Assembly (NCBI RefSeq): GCF_000321225.1
Contig: NW_004450380.1
Span: 3,354,246 to 3,418,245, forward strand
Direction of reading: 5' to 3'
Origin: Odobenus rosmarus divergens
Taxonomy: Eukaryota; Chordata; Mammalia; Carnivora; Odobenidae
Length of the DNA: 64,000 nt
The notes below the pieces were generated by a model. That model was not told the DNA's origin, ran no database searches, and saw nothing but the letters and a program-made list of their open reading frames with translations. A program made the position numbers and the translations under genes. Shown piece after piece: positions 43,845 through 55,437 of this stretch. The first letter of the stretch is position 1. Each line of letters begins with the position of its first letter.

Positions 43845-44010
43845 TTCATTTATTCAACTAACAATTATATAGTAAGCCAGATACCATGATAGGCAGTGAG
43901 GAATAAGCACAGAACAAGAAGAAACAGTACCTGCCTTCCAGAGCTTAGTCTAGCAGGAAAATAATTTAACAAGGAACTAAAACACAGTATAGTAAGTGCT
44001 TTCTACAAAT
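43845..44010 (-). repeat. L2 3'-end fragment
   Basis: 'CTCATTCATTTATTCAACTAACAATTATATAGTAAGCCAGATACCATGATAGGCAGTGAGG...CTGCCTTCCAGAGCTTAGTCTAGCAGG' is the antisense L2 3' end. Confidence 0.75.
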
Positions 44011-44559
44011 AATCTTTGTAGCTACAAATAATCACAGACACCACTGTATTATACCAACACAACCAATGTCTTGTTTCAACATCTCATTTCAAATCCATTT
44101 TTAAAAGTACTTGAGGTATTCAGACAACTTTAAGAAACAATAACGTGATTGGCATCAGTCATAATTGTGCTATTTTATGACTTAACACTTTGACACACTA
44201 TACTCTTGCCACCAGCCATTTCCAAAAGATTAATTCTTGCCCCTTTCAGGCTACTGCAGCTGAGACAGAAAACTGAAGCTTTTTTTAAAATAAAAACAAA
44301 ACAGCCATAGGAAACAATATTAGCCATGTGATAAAAGACCCAACATACTTAACTTTATTTAATTATTCTAGTCACAAAAACAACTATGAATTACATGGTA
44401 TCTAGGCATGTATTCTTAACACTGAAAAATAAAAACATTCACATGGAAAGAAATTACTTTACCTCTGCCACTGTCTTTTTTTCAGAAACACTTGAAATTC
44501 ATAAACATCACAAAATGTGAAGTTTACAAAAGAAACTGGTCACATTCAATGAATACATT
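44011..44559. other. Unclassified intronic sequence
   Basis: No recognised repeat or exon. Confidence 0.4.
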
Positions 44560-44648
44560 AACTTTTTTAAAAAGTGCTTGTGGCAGGTGAGCATCATCAT
44601 GACCTGAGCCAAAGCAGATGCTTAACTGACTCAGAACCCAGGTGCCCC
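44560..44648 (-). mobile_element. CAN-SINE head-half fragment
   Basis: 'CATCATGACCTGAGCCAAAGCAGATGCTTAACTGACTC...CCCAGGTGCCCC', preceded by TTTTTTAAAAAG; heavily deleted. Confidence 0.82.
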
Positions 44649-46270
44649 TAATGACCATTTTCAAAGCAAAGCTTTCTTTGAAAGCTAAAAGAATATTTTG
44701 AAGTAACAAAGGAGAATTGTTAAAATGGAAAACACTGATAATATTAAACTCTAGAAATAAGGTATGTTGTAATTATGTACAGTTCTAAAACATCCCAGTA
44801 ACTGTGTTTTTAAAGCCAGTAATTCAAATGGTGTACTAAGATTACTGTCATAATGCATTCTAGCCCAGGATAAGAATACCCTCTCTAAAACAGCGCATGC
44901 CACCTTCATCATTTCTTTTTCCAATATAATGGCAAAAAACCAGAATTGCAGTATTTTTATTATAGTCATAAGGAACATTAATTTGATATATATGGCACTA
45001 AAATATCAAAATACAAAAAATACAGTAAATATTAAAACACAGGTGTTTATTCATCCTAATGAGTAAATTCAAGATTAGATATGCTGAATACCTAATTTTT
45101 AAATTTATGAAATAACATAAAATATGAAGCAAAATTGTTTGAAACCAGTTAAACTGAGTCTTGATCTGCTAAAATGATTAACAACACCATCCTACAGATG
45201 ATCCCACATCTGAGCACATTGGTACCTCTGTGACTTCAGGGCACAAATCCTTCTATCCATCAAACTAAATGGAAGGGTTAGAGAGGTTAATAGAGACAGA
45301 GTATCTGTAATAGACTTCTGCATTTCATTCTCTACTCAATATACTCCAATGATCATTGAGCTATTTGTAATGTTCTTATGAATCAATGGTCCCTTCACAG
45401 TCAAGACAGGCTAGAAGCCACTGTGAAGCAATAAAGCTTACCTTTGCAAATCCTCATCAAGCTGATCTTATGATTAAATCCAGAGGCTTCATAAACAATT
45501 GAAGTGCAGGCACAACGTTAATTAGAAACTCAAATGGCACTGCTAAACACCTAAATAAAACATGAGAAGTACAACAGCCCCCTGCAAAGAGCAGTGCCGA
45601 TTTCCAGCCTCTATTTACCAAAGGAGATTTTTCTCTATTCAGCTCCACAATCACTCAGGCTGTATGAGCCCTGGGCTAGCGGTAGCAGTCAATAATTTAA
45701 AATCATGGAAATAAAGTTTGAATCTGCATTTATGTTCCATTATGGATTGCACTCACAGCAGTCAAATATGTTATAGACTGAAAACAGCAAAGTTCTCTCC
45801 TATGCTAGGCTGGCACCCCGTTCTATTACTAATTCTCGATAAAGATTCACCATCAAAGAAACATACAAACAAACAAAACCCTCAGATGGTGGACTGCTGA
45901 TAAATCAGGGTCAACTTATTCTATTTGTAGCTGATTAATGGTGAGCCTGGACTACATGGCTTCTTAGATGCTCCCTGACAGAAGGAAAATTACTAGAAGA
46001 GTAAGGACTACAGAGCTAGCTGGGCAGGTCACAGCCACGTCAGGATGATTTGTGCTGGAGAGCAATATGCAGGGGCTCCAATCATGAAGTTCCTTTTGTT
46101 TGTTTTCCTTCACTTGTCCACCTTGAATTCAAATTTCTCTGGGGATTATGTTTATTTTGCTGTTTCAAGTGACAAAGCCAGAGGTAACGTTTTCCATTGA
46201 TACCTTGTCTCCCCTCATGGCCACACAGCCCTGACTGTGCCCATTTAACACGGGTCAAAAAATTCAGGTT
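44649..46270. other. Unclassified intronic sequence
   Basis: 1.6 kb with no repeat or exon I can name, apart from short A-rich patches. Confidence 0.45.
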
Positions 46271-46274
46271 GAAC

Positions 46275-46445
46275 ATTGAGCTCCAACTCTTTCTTCCTAG
46301 CTGCATGGTCACGGAAAAGTTACTTTCCTTCTATGTGCATTTCTTCACCTGTTAAATGGAAAGAGTAAAAGCTCTCGCAGAAATGTGATGAGAATTACAT
46401 GAGAGATCAAGGCATATGTGACGCTCCAGATACCCAGAAAATACT
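46275..46445 (+). repeat. MIR SINE
   Basis: 'GAGCTCCAACTCTTTCTTCCTAGCTGCATGGTCACGGAAAAGTTACTTTCC...TTCTTCACCTGTTAAATGGAAAGAG...TGTGATGAGAATTACATGAGAG' is sense MIR. Confidence 0.75.
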
Positions 46446-46599
46446 ACGTCAGGTCCCTTCTCTTCCCCCTATTTTAAATATATCCTGTATTCCTGATCAC
46501 CCCCTGGTCCCTTCTTCTGAGATATGAATGACCTATGCCCTCGCCTTGCTACCTTCAAATAATAATGTAACAGAAAATATCATCAACTGACGGAACATT

Positions 46600-47110
46600 T
46601 TACTAGGAAACAACCCAGAAGTCCACTTCCAGGAGAATGGATAAAGTGCAGCATATTCCACAGTGGAATACCACACAGCAGAGACAAGGAATGAACTGCA
46701 GCTCCGTGCAATAACACAGACACATCTTGAAAATGTTGAGTAAAAAAATATATATATAGGGCGCCTGGGTGGCTCAGATGGTTAAGCGTCTGCCTTCAGC
46801 TCAGGTCGTGATCCCAGGGTCCTGGGATCGAGCCCCGCATCAGGTTCCCTGCTCAGCGGGAAGCCTGCTTCTCCCTCTCCCACTCCCCCTGCTTGTGTTC
46901 CCTCTCTTGCTGTGTCTCTCTCTGTGAAATAAATAAAATCTTTAAAAAATATATATATATATATATATCCCGTAAGACTGCATTCAGCCATGATACCATT
47001 TTATGAAGCTCAAAAAGTAAGAAGAAATAAATATGTATGTTTAAGCATACACACACCTGTGATAAAACTCAGCACAACAACATCTCAGATACCCTGACTC
47101 GTAGCTGACA
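46600..47110 (+). mobile_element. Old L1: ORF2 C-terminal/3' UTR fragment
   Basis: 'GGAAACAACCCAGAAGTCCACTTCCAGGAGAATGGATAAAG...GGAATACCACACAGCAGAGACAAGGAATGAACTGC...' and, past a SINE, 'CCATTTTATGAAGCTC'. Confidence 0.75.
46759..46945 (+). mobile_element. CAN-SINE, full length
   Basis: GGGCGCCTGGGTGGCTCAGATGG head and 'CCCACTCCCCCTGCTTGTGTTCCC' subtype. Tail runs into an AT repeat that matches the AT-rich target. Confidence 0.95.
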
Positions 47111-47242
47111 TTTTCATAGAAACATATTCATGTTTGGACATAGGCCTGAATTGGAATGTACCCTGCAATATAGATGGACACACAGAACACAAACGACCTA
47201 CTTCTGCTCTAATGCTGTTGCTTTGTTAAAAATAAATAAACA

Positions 47243-47430
47243 GGGGCACCTGGGTGGCTCAGTCAGTTAAGGGTCTGCCGTTGGCTCAGGTCATGATCCC
47301 AGAGTCCTGGGATCGAGCCCCGCATGGGGCGCCCTGTTCAGTGGGGAGCCATTTCTCCCTCTCCCTCTGCCTGCCACTCCCCCTGCTCATGTACATTCTC
47401 TATCAAATAAATAAATAAAATCTTTAATAA
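47243..47430 (+). mobile_element. CAN-SINE
   Basis: GGGGCACCTGGGTGGCTCAGTCAG head and TCAAATAAATAAATAAAATC tail. Confidence 0.94.
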
Positions 47431-48014
47431 ATAACTAAAGCCAGCAACATATGCCACCCTTCGTTTACCTACCTCGAATTCAAATCACAATAATGGCTAT
47501 AAATGGAAATTTCTTGCTTTTTATTATGAAAGTTCCCCACATACCATGGCAACCCCAGCTGTTGAGGTCAGCAGCATCCCTGCAGCACCGAAGGGTTAGC
47601 AATTTAGTTCTTTCGGTTGAGGTCTTGGCTCAAGATCCCATCTGTGCTAACTTCAGGCTGAAGGGTATAAATTTCCTCCAGCGTGAACGCTGAAACATAT
47701 GTCGCAATAATACTTCTTAAAGCCAGTTCAGCAGGACCAGGAATGCTGACACTGTGAGCACCCCCAGAGGACTTCATGCAGGGCATCCACCTGCCAGACT
47801 GAAGATGCTTCTGGAGACTTGGAACAAGGCCACTGATCCAAAAAGAAGTCCCACCACCTGTATGTATTATTTCCATACCTTAGAGCAGACATGGACTCCC
47901 ATTCAAATGCAGAGTGGCGGTTTTGCAGGTCCAGGAGACAAAAAAAAGGCAACAAAAGGACAGCATTTAGAATGCTCCTGCAAGCATTTTCTCTCTGTGT
48001 CCCCTTTACTTATC
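47431..48014 (-). other. Unclassified stretch with a coding-like minus-strand frame
   Basis: A 90-codon minus-strand frame at 47604-47876 ends in a stop. About 75 bp past it on the same strand lies an AATAAAA at about 47526, as in a retroposed 3' end. I cannot name a parent gene and see no poly-A tract, so this may be chance. Confidence 0.25.
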
Positions 48015-48205
48015 CAGACCTGTGCTGCCCATTACCAGCCACATGGGCCATTTATATTTAAATTAATTTAAAAATTCCATACAATTTCAAAATTACCTTC
48101 CTCCAATTCACTAGCCACACTTGAAGTGCTCAACAGCAACATATGGCTGTGGCTAATGACCACTGGGCAGAGCAAATATAGAATGCTGTCATCTTTACAG
48201 AAGTA
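48015..48205. mobile_element. hAT-Charlie-type fossil, same family as 35430
   Basis: 'CCTGTGCTGCCCATTACC...CACTAGCCACACTTGAAGTGCTCAACAGC...ATGGCTGTGGCTAATGACC' shares the TAGCCAC...CTTGAAGTGC core and termini. Confidence 0.6.
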
Positions 48206-48399
48206 CTTTTGTACAGTCCTGATCTAGACACTAATCCACTTTTAAAACAAAACCAAAACCTCCACCGGCGTGCTGAACATAAGGATCCTAGGGTCAACCA
48301 GAAAATGTCAAAACTTAGTCACCCAACACAACTAATCTGAGACAGGATGCGGGAGGCCTTTCTTGAATGGTATCTTTATTTGCCCACTTCACTGTTTAG

Positions 48400-48648
48400 T
48401 ATTGTTGCCTAGGGATGAAAAGAATGGGCTCTGGAGTCAGAGGACTCCGGTCTACCTCTAAACCAAAAATTCACCAAATTCACTCGGAATGAATTTCTCA
48501 GTCTGTCTCATTTTCTGTACATAAACATGGGGATTATAATAGTAGCAACTTCACAGGATTGTGTAAAGATTAAATGATACCGTCCCTGCAAACCTATTAG
48601 TGCCCTGCTTGGCACATGGTAAGAGCTCCATAACTGTTAGCTATTAAC
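48400..48648 (+). repeat. MIR SINE, near full length
   Basis: 'GGGCTCTGGAGTCAGAGGACTCCGG...CATTTTCTGTACATAAACATGGGGATTATAATAGTAGC...TAGTGCCCTGCTTGGCACATGGTAAGAGCTC' follows MIR in sense. Confidence 0.85.
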
Positions 48649-48840
48649 CACCAACATCCTTGCCAAAAGAGAGGAAAAGGGAAAAATGATGATGAATTTT
48701 GCTCATTGAAATCTACATAGAGCTCCCATAAAAATTCATTATCTGAGAAAATCAAAACACATGACCTTTTTCATTTTTTGCAGTTTATGTTTATAATTTT
48801 ATAATGTCCTTTCTCACTTTTAAAATACCCTGTCCTTTCT

Positions 48841-48968
48841 GGGGCACCCGGCTGGCTCAGTCAGTGGAAAATGCCACTCTTGATCTCAGGGTCATGAGTT
48901 CAAGCCCCATGTTGGGTGTTGAGATTACTTAAAAACATAAAAAATAAAATAAAATAAAGTCTTAAAAC
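48841..48968 (+). mobile_element. Short tRNA-Lys-type SINE (older form)
   Basis: GGGGCACCCGGCTGGCTCAGTCAG...GGTCATGAGTTCAAGCCCCATGTTGGGTG, then GAGATTACTTAAAA. Confidence 0.9.
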
Positions 48969-48980
48969 CCCTGCCCTTTG

Positions 48981-49108
48981 CAGGGTGCCTGGCTAGCTCA
49001 GTTAGTAGAGCATGTGACTCTCGGTCTTGGGGTCTAGAATTCTAGCTCCCCATTGGGTATGGAGCCTACTAAAAATGAAACAGATAAATAAATTTAAAAA
49101 AAAAATCT
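48981..49108 (+). mobile_element. Short tRNA-Lys-type SINE, closest to the tRNA
   Basis: GGGTGCCTGGCTAGCTCAGTTAGTAGAGCATGTGACTCTCGG...CCCCATTGGGTATGGAGCCTACTAAAAATGAAACAGATAAATAAAT. The first 70 nt match the tRNA-Lys(CUU) layout (GGCTAGCTCAG A box, anticodon-arm GACTCT) better than any other copy here. The B box is degraded. Confidence 0.88.
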
Positions 49109-49149
49109 AAACCCTCTCCTGGCCTTTTCACTATACAAGTCTCTCTTCT

Positions 49150-49375
49150 ACACACTGTATGCACAGTGCTGTGTCAAGAACTATTCAAAGCACATGACAC
49201 AGAGCAGTTTATTAAATCCTCACAAGGATCCCACAAGGTAGGTAACAATGTACCTACCCATTTTCAGATGAGAAAAACTGACACATGGAGAGGTTAAGTA
49301 ATTCGTGGGACATCCTACAGCTAGTAAGGGGCAGTGGGCTGGAATGCAGGCAGTCTGGGTCCAGCGTGCCTGCTC
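49150..49375 (-). repeat. MIR SINE, near full length
   Basis: 'TTAAATCCTCACAAGGATCCCACAAGGTAGGTAACAATG...TTTTCAGATGAGAAAAACTGACACATGGAGAGGTTAAGTAATTCG...AGCTAGTAAGGGGCAGTGGGCTGGAATGCAGG' is antisense MIR. Confidence 0.92.
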
Positions 49376-51014
49376 AGGAACATGATGCACTATTGTGTCT
49401 ATATGCTGACTCTCCTTCCAAAGCAAACAAACCGATTGCAAGCTGTTTGTTACGGAACTGTATTAGAAACAGTTTATTTAATGGGGTCGGCCACGACAGG
49501 GAAGGGGGAAGTCTCTGGATTTGGATGTGAGCACAGCAGAATCACTGTCCTGTTTTCTAAATCCCTCACAACTGTGGATGGAATCTAGCTCTGCTTCTCG
49601 GCAGGGCTGGCACTGACCCCTGGGAGCCAGGTAGAAAGTTGGGAGGGTGGTCTGTTTTCTCCCAACGGGGTGGCACCATAGGCTCTTACTCTGAAACAGA
49701 CAAGGGCACTTATATCCTACGATATATGGCACAATCCCACCCAGCTTTCAAATATCCAACTAGGACATTTAAGTCTAAACCAAATCCCTTTTTACATATA
49801 AGCAGAAGTAATCCTTGTATTGGCTTAGTATATTTAATATATGCTAAATTTTCCACTATTGCAACGACTTAGGTAAATCGAAGAACACTGGTCCCTTTTT
49901 TTGGTCCAAAACTCTACCAGGAGATGTTCATCATTTCAGATGATACCGTCATGCTATCTGAATGAATCACCAACACAACACACTTCTATCAGTCCCCGTA
50001 AGAGCGGCACATTACACCATTTCTTCACCATGAATTCTAGTGGTGCCTAATAAATATGCTACGTGGTATTTTATGATAACTGTCCATTTATTTCTTCTTT
50101 ATGTTATCATTAGGGCATTATATTGATATTTTGAAATTGTGTGCATAAGTAGTTCTATTAGCAAACATTTTTTCTTCAGGATAGTGCCTGAGTGCGTGTG
50201 TGTGTGTCTGTTTCAAACACATAAGAACAGGATAGAGGGATGGTTCAAGAGGCAGTGACACTATGAACCTCGTGGTTCTCACCCTGTGTGCAGGGCTGAC
50301 ACCAGCCCCAGTATGAACAGATCTGCTGGCATACAAAATGTTGCTTGGGTGGTTCCTCAGGCACTCTCCCAGCCTGAAGACAGCTTCCTAATATTGCTCA
50401 CATTTCCATCAGCAAATCCAAGACACAACACAGAATTCCAACCTCATTTCCCTGAATTAGGTGTCTTACCTTCCATTTCCTACCCTCAGCTTCTGGCGAA
50501 AACAAAACTGCAATGCCTATTCTTTTATTTGCTAATTCTTCTTTAGCTATAAAACCTTCAAGTTCTTGACTACTTGATCTCTTTTCAATGCCTTCTATTT
50601 GTTGCCTGTTAATTCAGCCAAAAAATAGAGCAGGCATTAAAAAAAAAAAACAGATTCCAATAAAATTAAACAACAGATTAAATGACAACTACTTAACATG
50701 TGTTATGAAAGAACATTAGCTAATTTTTTTCCCAGGGAACTGAAAGGTTCTCTGATTTTGCAGCATTCCGAAACTGAAATAAGAACTGGAAAGGAACAAC
50801 AGAATAATAAAATAATGGCAATTTTTAAATTTTGCTTTATACCACAACTTCTTCCCAATTACGTGATAAGAAAGGTTACCAACAATTTACAGACTGAAGA
50901 AATCAGTAAAGAGAGGCTGGACAGTTTGCTCAAGGTCATGAATAAAGGCATCGCTACCCCACGCACCCCATGCTAAAATTATAAACCATGTTTGTCCATC
51001 ATGCCATGCTGCCT
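49376..51014. other. Unclassified intronic sequence
   Basis: 1.6 kb lacking a repeat or exon I can name. Overlapping short frames on both strands at 49478-49732 are not supported by splice sites or homology. Confidence 0.45.
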
Positions 51015-51245
51015 CTCAACAATAACTATTATAATTAGTGCTAGCAATAAGTAGCTCATTGAATCCTCATAATAAGGCTGTGGTACGAACCAAATTCAGC
51101 CCCATTTTATGAACGAGAAAACTAAGGTTAGAGAAAATAAGTTCAATTGCCCCAAGTCACACAGTAAATAGTGCAGCTTATATTCAAACCCAGGCAGTCA
51201 GACTCCAGAACCCATATGCCTCATCATTAGGCTATACTCTGCCAT
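51015..51245 (-). repeat. MIR SINE
   Basis: 'CATTGAATCCTCATAATAAGG...CCCCATTTTATGAACGAGAAAACTAAGG...GTCACACAGTAAATAGTGCAGC...CAAACCCAGGCAGTCAGACTCCAGAACCC' is antisense MIR. Confidence 0.88.
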
Positions 51246-51917
51246 GACTAAAATTCACCAGGCAAAATCTAGTGAGTGAACAGCTAATTTTCATCAGTAA
51301 ATATTGCTGATAAAACCACAACAGTTCTATTTCCCAGCAGGATGGTTTATTTATTTAACAGTAGCTGTCTTCATAAGGATGCATTAGCAAATCAAAGTGG
51401 GATGTTTCTTTTTAGTCCACAAATGATTAAAACTCACACAGCCCTTAACCTTAAGAATTAAATATCATCTTTTGATGTGCTAATGTAAATACTGAGCATG
51501 AAGTGATTAAAGAGTAATTCCCTATAATTGCTATTTTGGGGTAGAAGGGGAGGGGATGATAGTTAATGTTGCAACACAGAAATGTCTTCCTGTATGTGCC
51601 CAGTTGGAAATCTACTTTTCTCCAGAGGACTCCTCTCCCTAGGGTAGTCAGATAGAAGCTGTTACCAAATGCAAAACAGAGCAGGCAGTCTTCTGAGAGA
51701 GAACACCAGGGCTGAGGTATGATAGTTATTTACAAGTAAAGCCAGCAGTGAGAAATGTGAAGGATACATTAATATATTAGAGAAATCCAAAGGATTCTAA
51801 ATAAATCAATTTTTAAATGGCATTTAAAATATTATCTGATAAGCTGACAAAACCCTGAAGCAACAATCAGATATCCCAACACAGAACAATCCAGATAAAA
51901 AGAAAACTATTCTCTTC
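51246..51917. other. Unclassified, conserved-element-like stretch
   Basis: 51340-51550 is repeat-free, CpG-poor and packed with homeodomain-type cores (ATGATTAAAA, AGTGATTAAAG, AGTAATTCCC, TATAATTGC). No exon seen. Confidence 0.35.
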
Positions 51918-52110
51918 GGGCGCCTGGGAGGCTCAGTCGTTAAGCGTCTGCCTTCGGCTCAGGTCATGATCCCAGGGACCTGGGATTGAGCCCCACATCA
52001 GGCTCCCTGCTCCGCGGGAAGCCTGCTTCTCCCTCTCCCATTCCCTCTGCTTGTGTTCCCTCCTCTCTCACTGTCTCTGTCAAATAAATAAATAAAATTA
52101 AAAAAAAAAA
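51918..52110 (+). mobile_element. CAN-SINE, TSD
   Basis: GGGCGCCTGGGAGGCTCAGTCG head and GTCAAATAAATAAATAAAATT tail. Flanks AAAACTATTCTCTTC/AAACCTATTCTCTTC. Confidence 0.94.
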
Positions 52111-52289
52111 ACCTATTCTCTTCTCCACACAGGTTAAAGTTTTGCACAATGTTGCTAGCACAACAGAGAGATTTACAACGTGTGGTATCATGTAAATAGT
52201 TCTCGCTGCCATCAATCTGACAGTACTTATGGACATATTTTCTCTCCATAATATATATGTAGACAGAATATGTACATATCTAGTCCCAA

Positions 52290-52318
52290 ATGTATCTAGA
52301 TAGATAGATAGATAGATA
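52290..52318 (+). repeat. (TAGA)n microsatellite
   Basis: TATCTAGATAGATAGATAGATAGATATTC. Confidence 0.92.
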
Positions 52319-52399
52319 TTCACAGATATATACACGTGTGTATATAAAAAATACTGAATACTGGAGTCAGGTTTCTGACATCTACCCCTCCTCTTCTAA

Positions 52400-52615
52400 C
52401 ATAACAACAATATTAATAGGTATAATGTACTTAGTACTTAGAATGTTCCAGATGGTTTTAAATGCTTTCCGCACTCCATTATTTTCAGTCCTCACCATGA
52501 TCCCATTATCAGTGCCATTTGCTAATAAAGAAATTAAACTAGAATTCAGCTAAAAAGTCCCAAGTCATTAGTTAGTTTGAACTGGTCTGGAACCCTGCCT
52601 TCCAACAGTAAGTCT
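52400..52615 (-). repeat. MIR SINE
   Basis: 'TACTTAGTACTTAGAATGTTCCAGATGGTTTTAAATGC...CAGTCCTCACCATGATCCCATTATCAG...AATAAAGAAATTAAAC...GAACTGGTCTGGAACCC', diverged antisense MIR. Confidence 0.65.
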
Positions 52616-52623
52616 TCGCTAAA

Positions 52624-52817
52624 ATTTTTTTTAAAGATTTTATTTATTTATTTATTTGACAGAGAGAGAGAGGGAGCACAAGCAGGGGAAGCAGGAAAGG
52701 AAGAAGCAGGCTCCCGGCTGAGCAGGAAGCCCAATGTGGGACTCGATCCCAGGACCCCAGGATCATGACCTGAGCCCAAGGCAGATGCTTAACCAGCTGA
52801 GCCCCCCAGGCACCCCT
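52624..52817 (-). mobile_element. CAN-SINE
   Basis: TTTTTTTTAAAGATTTTATTTATTTATTTATTTGACAGAGAG...GCTGAGCCCCCCAGGCACCCC. Confidence 0.93.
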
Positions 52818-53523
52818 CATTTAGTTAATATTACCTATCCTTTGCTATCACTTTTATTGTGATCTGGATGAACTGTTTAATTCTGTGTTGTGCTTTAACT
52901 CTGTACATGTTTGTGGTAACTATATTGATGTCTTCAGCCTCATCCATTCAGGTCTTACGCCCCCTAGAGTGAAAGTTCCTGGAAACTTGTATCTCTTTGC
53001 ATCTCCTCTGTGGCACCCAGCACAGTGCCTTCACTATAAATTTTTCAACAAGTAAACTTGGTTTGACTGGCTGAATAAATCCCAATTTTTGTTCCTGGAA
53101 AAAACAATTTTAATTGGTATAAAATATGTTACTGATAATAATGAACACTTTGAGAACTTCATTTGAGCACAGCAGTTGTACCCCACCCCATCTCCAATTT
53201 CTTACCAAACAGTGACACCGATTAGTTTATATGTTAAAACAAGAGAAAAGTTTTCAGCCACAAAACCAGTAGAACACACTTTCCCTATAGAGGGATGGCT
53301 AATGTGACTTGTGTATTCTAATTAAGTATTTTTTTGAAGCTTAGTGTTCAAATCTGCATTCTTACTTAATATTCATCACTACTATTTTTATGCAGATCAC
53401 ATGAAAAATTAATCCTACATGCCAGGATAACTTGCAAGAAATTACTATTCATCAGCATGAATCAATAAGCCCACAATTATAATAGTATCCATTGGGAAAA
53501 GTAAAAAAAAAAAAAAAAGCTGG
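52818..53523. other. Unclassified, conserved-element-like stretch
   Basis: No repeat recognised. 53290-53490 contains AATTAAGTA, AAAATTAATCC and CACAATTATAATAG, typical of AT-rich non-coding conserved blocks. Confidence 0.35.
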
Positions 53524-53731
53524 TTTTTTTTTTTTTTTTTTTTAAGATTTTATTTATTTATTTGAGAGAGAGAGAATGAAAGAGAGAGAGCACGAGAGGG
53601 AAGAGGGTCAGAGGGAGAAGCAGACTCCCCGCCGAGCAGGGAGCCCGATGCGGGACTCGATCCCAGGACTCCAGGATCATGACCTGAGCCGAAGGCAGTC
53701 GCCCAACCAACTGAGCCACCCAGGCGCCCCC
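53524..53731 (-). mobile_element. CAN-SINE, full length, young-looking
   Basis: Long poly-T, AAGATTTTATTTATTTATTTGAGAGAGAGAG...AACTGAGCCACCCAGGCGCCCC; near consensus for the 'GGTCAGAGGGAGAAGC' subtype. Flanks AAAAAAAAGCTG on both sides. Confidence 0.96.
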
Positions 53732-53844
53732 CAAAAAAAAGCTGTTATTAAGGTCATCTAATATGAAAGAAAAAAGGAGAAAAATTTAAAAATTCATTTT
53801 TGCATTGAAAACCACACAAATGTTTCAAAAGAAAATTGGTATGG

Positions 53845-54225
53845 CCAGCCAAGATCAAACAACGAAGTTCTGATATATTATCACAACATGGATGAACCTT
53901 GAAAACATTAGATTAAGTGAAATGAGCCAGACACAAAAGGACAAATATGGTCTGATTCCACTTCTACGAAATCTAGCGCAGGCAAATTCGGAAATTCGGA
54001 AAGTAGATTAGAGGTTACCAGGGGCTGGGTGGGAGAAGGACATGGGGACTCACCACTTAATGCTTATACAATTTTTCTTTGGGAGATGAAAAACTTTCAG
54101 AAAAAGATAGTGGTGATTGCACAACATCCTGAACGTAAATAAGGCCAGAAATGGACTTTAAAATGGTTGAAATGGCAAACTTTATGTAATATATGTATTT
54201 CACCTCAATTAAAAAAACATAAGTT
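53845..54225 (+). mobile_element. Old L1 3' end
   Basis: 'CACAACATGGATGAACCTTGAAAACATTAGATTAAGTGAAATGAGCCAGACACAAAAGG...ACTTCTACGAAATCTAG...GAGGTTACCAGGGGCTGG...' and the terminal 'TATTTCACCTCAATTAAAAAAAC'. Confidence 0.85.
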
Positions 54226-54984
54226 ATTGGGATCAAAATGTAAACTTTTTCTTCAATGCCTGAGTTAAGACAGTAACTAATTTCACAGACGGTGAACCAG
54301 GTCACATGCTGGCCCACAGTATACTCTGCCTACGAGTGAGGGTAGGGTCTTATATAACATAACATATACAATATTATATATTATAAATATATACAAAGAT
54401 ATATTTATATATATTTTAGGGTACATTCACTTGAAAAATATTTATTCACTGTACATTCCATGGCACGATACCATGCCTCTAAAACTTAAACTATGCCTTT
54501 CTCCGAAGAACCCATCATACTACCAGCTAGTTACATTTTAACAACACAATAATAATAATAGTAGTCAATGAAGATTTAAATAGAAATCACTTATGAAAGA
54601 AAAAATATTGCTATTAGTCATTAATAGTGTTCTTCTTCTCATAAACAATTTGAAATATTACAAACCAAATCCATACACAAATTAAAACTAAAGAGTATTT
54701 TTTTATCATTTCAAAACGAAGTTCAAAGTTGAGACTATTCTGTAGTTGTACAGATATTCTATACAAAAATTCAGATTATGGGTTAAATTCACTAAATTAT
54801 AATATATTCAGTTGTGTTTTAGAAGATTCAAGAAAGGATCATGCCCAAAAATCCGAAGTATTTCGTTTTCTGGAAGCTGTGTCTGTATACTACGGCTCTC
54901 TAACAGGCAGCGAAAAATCACTGTATTTTTAGCACTTAGTAAGAAAAAAATGTAAAACATCTCAGTAATTTTCATGCTGATCAT
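54226..54984. other. Unclassified AT-rich intronic sequence
   Basis: Includes an A/T simple-sequence patch at 54356-54418. No exon recognised. Confidence 0.4.
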
Positions 54985-55110
54985 AAGTTGGAAATAATAT
55001 TTTTGATATGAGGTTAAATAAAATATTTTATTAAAATTAATTTAAACAATTTATTTCAAATGTTGCTACCAGAAAACTTAAAATGATATACTCCTATTGG
55101 ACAGAGCTGC
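54985..55110 (-). mobile_element. hAT-Charlie-type fossil end, same family as 35430
   Basis: 'GCTACCAGAAAACTTAAAATGATATACTCCTATTGGACAGAGCTG' is the reverse-strand terminal part (CAGCTCTGTCCAATAG...). Confidence 0.6.
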
Positions 55111-55437
55111 TCTAGAGTAAAGTCTTCCACTCAACAGTCTTTGTTGCAAGAGAAAGAAAACTGAAAACAAAACCACAGAAACTACCCTGTTATCAAGGAA
55201 AAGTTACTGCAATCCTGTCTTTAAAAAACTGAAAAACAACAATATTCTTGGAAATTTATTCTTGGAAATTAAAGGTCAAGAGCAGAAATGAACTATAGTA
55301 CATGGAAAAACAGCCTCCCAAAGATGCCCTCCTCGTCCTAATCCTGGAACCTATGAATATGCTCCAAGGCAAAAGGCAATGAGACATGAAGATGGAATTA
55401 AGGCTGCTAATCGTCTGAACTTAAAATAAGAAGATTA

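Noticed and set aside
48981..49108. Functional tRNA-Lys gene
   Set aside because: The B box and acceptor pairing are degraded, and the segment continues into a SINE tail; it is a retroposon.
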